In this document: piece after piece, positions 11,525 to 12,567 of the stretch
Layout of the letters: the number at the start of each line of letters is the position of its first letter
Numbering within the stretch: position 1 is the first letter of the stretch
DNA from: CAYHGV01 sp964356135
GTDB taxonomy: Bacteria > Hydrothermota > Tepidihabitantia > CAYHGV01
Assembly: GCA_964356135.1 (NCBI GenBank)
Contig: CAYHGV010000086.1
Location: 1-12,567 of the forward strand
Reading direction: 5' to 3'
DNA length: 12,567 nt
Notes under the pieces: model-generated
What the model saw: only the letters and a program-made list of their open reading frames with translations
What the model was told of the DNA's origin: nothing
The model's database searches: none
Made by a program: the position numbers and the translations under genes

Positions 11525-12415
11525 ATGGTACGGATAAGATATTTGTTTTTTCTCGCAACCATCTTGGCGGTTGCATTATGTATCGGATGTCAACATAAAA
11601 AAGTCAGTTATGAAAAAGCCGTCCTCACCTATCTCAAGACCAATGACCTCGGGTATCGGGAGTTTCGGAACGAGAAAGATTGGTCAGAATTTATTGAAAT
11701 TCCAGGAGGCAGCTTTACCGTGGGGTCAAATGACGGGACGGGTGACGAAAAGCCCGGGCATGCAGTCTATTTGGATACATACTATATCGGGAAGTATGAG
11801 GTGACGAATAGACAGTATAAGAATTTCTGCAATGCGACGGGAAGAAGCTATCCCGATGATGCCGATTTTGAAGGGATGTCCAATTACTTCACTAATTATC
11901 CGGATTATCCAGTGGTGTGTGTCTCCTGGGACGATGCCAATGCCTATTGCGGCTGGGCAGGGGTGAGATTGCCGACCGAAGCCGAGTGGGAAAAGGCAGC
12001 ACGGGGAACCGACGGACGAAAATTCCCCTGGGGGAATGACGAACCGGGAGATGGGGGGTTTGTTAGATCCAATTATGCCGACAAGAATAGTGATGTTTCC
12101 TGGAGTGATAAGAACATCGACGATGGTTATGAAGGCGCTGCCCCGGTTGGTAACTACAGAGAAGGCAGATCACCCTATGGTTGTTATGACATGGCGGGTA
12201 ATGTCTGGGAATGGTGCTCTGACTGGTATGATGAGAACTATTATCGTAGAAGCCCGGAGCGTAATCCACGAAATCTCTCCGCCGGCGTCAATCGGGTCTT
12301 CCGTGGTGGTTCTTGGTTCAACGATGTCGGGGACTTGCGGTGCGCGCATCGGGATGGAACTACGCCTTCGTCTCGATACAACAACCTTGGTTTCCGGGTT
12401 GCTTCCTCCCTATGA
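11525..12415 (+). CDS. Lipoprotein with FGE-sulfatase (SUMF1-type) domain
   Basis: 296 aa. The signal peptide ends in a lipobox, ALCIGC with Cys22, so it is membrane-anchored. The FGE-sulfatase/C-lectin-like domain spans about 55-296: FIEIPGGSFTVGSNDG at 56-71, YYIGKYEVTNRQY at 86-98, PVVCVSWDDANAYC at 129-142, VRLPTEAEWEKAARG at 147-161, PYGCYDMAGNVWEWCSDWY at 217-235, and RGGSWF then LGFRVA at the C-terminus. The catalytic cysteine pair of true formylglycine-generating enzymes is not present in the GGSW region (residues 261-275), so a binding or structural role is more likely than sulfatase activation. The C-terminal 36 residues correspond to the segment diversified in many retroelement (DGR) target proteins. 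The start is supported by AAGGA six bases upstream. Confidence 0.92.
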   Translation: MVRIRYLFFLATILAVALCIGCQHKKVSYEKAVLTYLKTNDLGYREFRNEKDWSEFIEIPGGSFTVGSNDGTGDEKPGHAVYLDTYYIGKYEVTNRQYKNFCNATGRSYPDDADFEGMSNYFTNYPDYPVVCVSWDDANAYCGWAGVRLPTEAEWEKAARGTDGRKFPWGNDEPGDGGFVRSNYADKNSDVSWSDKNIDDGYEGAAPVGNYREGRSPYGCYDMAGNVWEWCSDWYDENYYRRSPERNPRNLSAGVNRVFRGGSWFNDVGDLRCAHRDGTTPSSRYNNLGFRVASSL

Positions 12416-12567
12416 TCAATAAAGATCCTTCACTACGTTCAGGACGGCGTCTGGTAATCTGGTAGCGCGAAATCATAAAAATTATGAGATACAGGAATTA
12501 GGGGTAAATTCGGGGGACAGAGAGCTTGTCTAAAAACCTTTGCTAAGCGGGTAATCCTGACATCGAA
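12416..12567. other. Downstream tail at window edge
   Basis: These 152 bp after the FGE lipoprotein hold no gene. A small palindrome TCATAA/TTATGA with an AAA loop lies at 12473-12487 and lacks a T-run. GATCCTTCACTACGTTCAGG near 12424 and AAATTCGGGGGACAG near 12507 resemble dispersed repeat text I recall from environmental genomes (unchecked). AGAGCTTGTCT occurs here (12520-12530) and also at 1231-1241. No copy of the lipoprotein 3' end is seen. Confidence 0.35.

Noticed and set aside
12036..12422. Long alternative frame inside the FGE lipoprotein gene
   Set aside because: It is a shadow of the clearly conserved FGE frame and its product is Met/Arg-rich and low in structure.
12300..12567. 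DGR template repeat within the window
   Set aside because: No second adenine-rich copy of the lipoprotein 3' end was found by eye anywhere in the window, so a DGR stays a hypothesis only.

Overview
The window looks like a chromosomal segment of an uncultured Gram-negative bacterium of the FCB type. The best guess is a candidate phylum such as WOR-3/Stahlbacteria or a relative. The grounds are a PorV/PorQ-like outer-membrane protein, a cysteine peptidase ending in a Por-secretion (type IX) style sorting tail, several lipoproteins, and many small palindromic repeats of the kind seen in environmental genomes. The phylum is inferred from gene content only.

Left two thirds (49-8151, all minus strand). 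Read in the direction of transcription, the order is carbamate kinase (arcC), a secreted protein of unknown function, a DUF89/ARMT1-like phosphatase, hypC, a RAYT transposase, hypD, a GxxExxY protein, hypE and a PorV-like protein. HypC, HypD and HypE build the Fe(CN)2CO group of [NiFe]-hydrogenase. Carbamate kinase could supply carbamoyl phosphate, the source of the cyanide ligands. HypA, HypB, HypF and the hydrogenase itself are not in the window.

The most striking feature is that every junction in this gene row carries a palindromic or inverted-repeat element. Two of these elements carry a gene: the RAYT between hypC and hypD, and the GxxExxY gene between hypD and hypE. The others are short and empty. 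Several have altered gene ends: the HypD C-terminal tail, the PorV start and signal peptide, and the stop codons of the DUF89 and RAYT genes all lie in repeat arms. The GxxExxY protein has a PD-(D/E)XK-like signature, and its flanking arms match the arms of empty elements elsewhere in the window. This suggests an autonomous/non-autonomous pair comparable to RAYT/REP.

Right third (8472-12415, all plus strand). It holds an unrecognised lipoprotein, a beta-propeller-like secreted protein overlapping an NlpC/P60-like peptidase with a sorting tail, and a lipoprotein with an FGE-sulfatase (SUMF1-type, C-lectin fold) domain. The last has a promoter, a 14-codon upstream ORF ending one base before its start, and a C-terminus resembling diversity-generating retroelement targets. 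No template repeat or reverse transcriptase is visible before the window ends.

Credible sigma70-type promoters (TTGACA at -35) lie upstream of arcC, the 8472 lipoprotein and the FGE lipoprotein. I found no rRNA, tRNA or CRISPR array.
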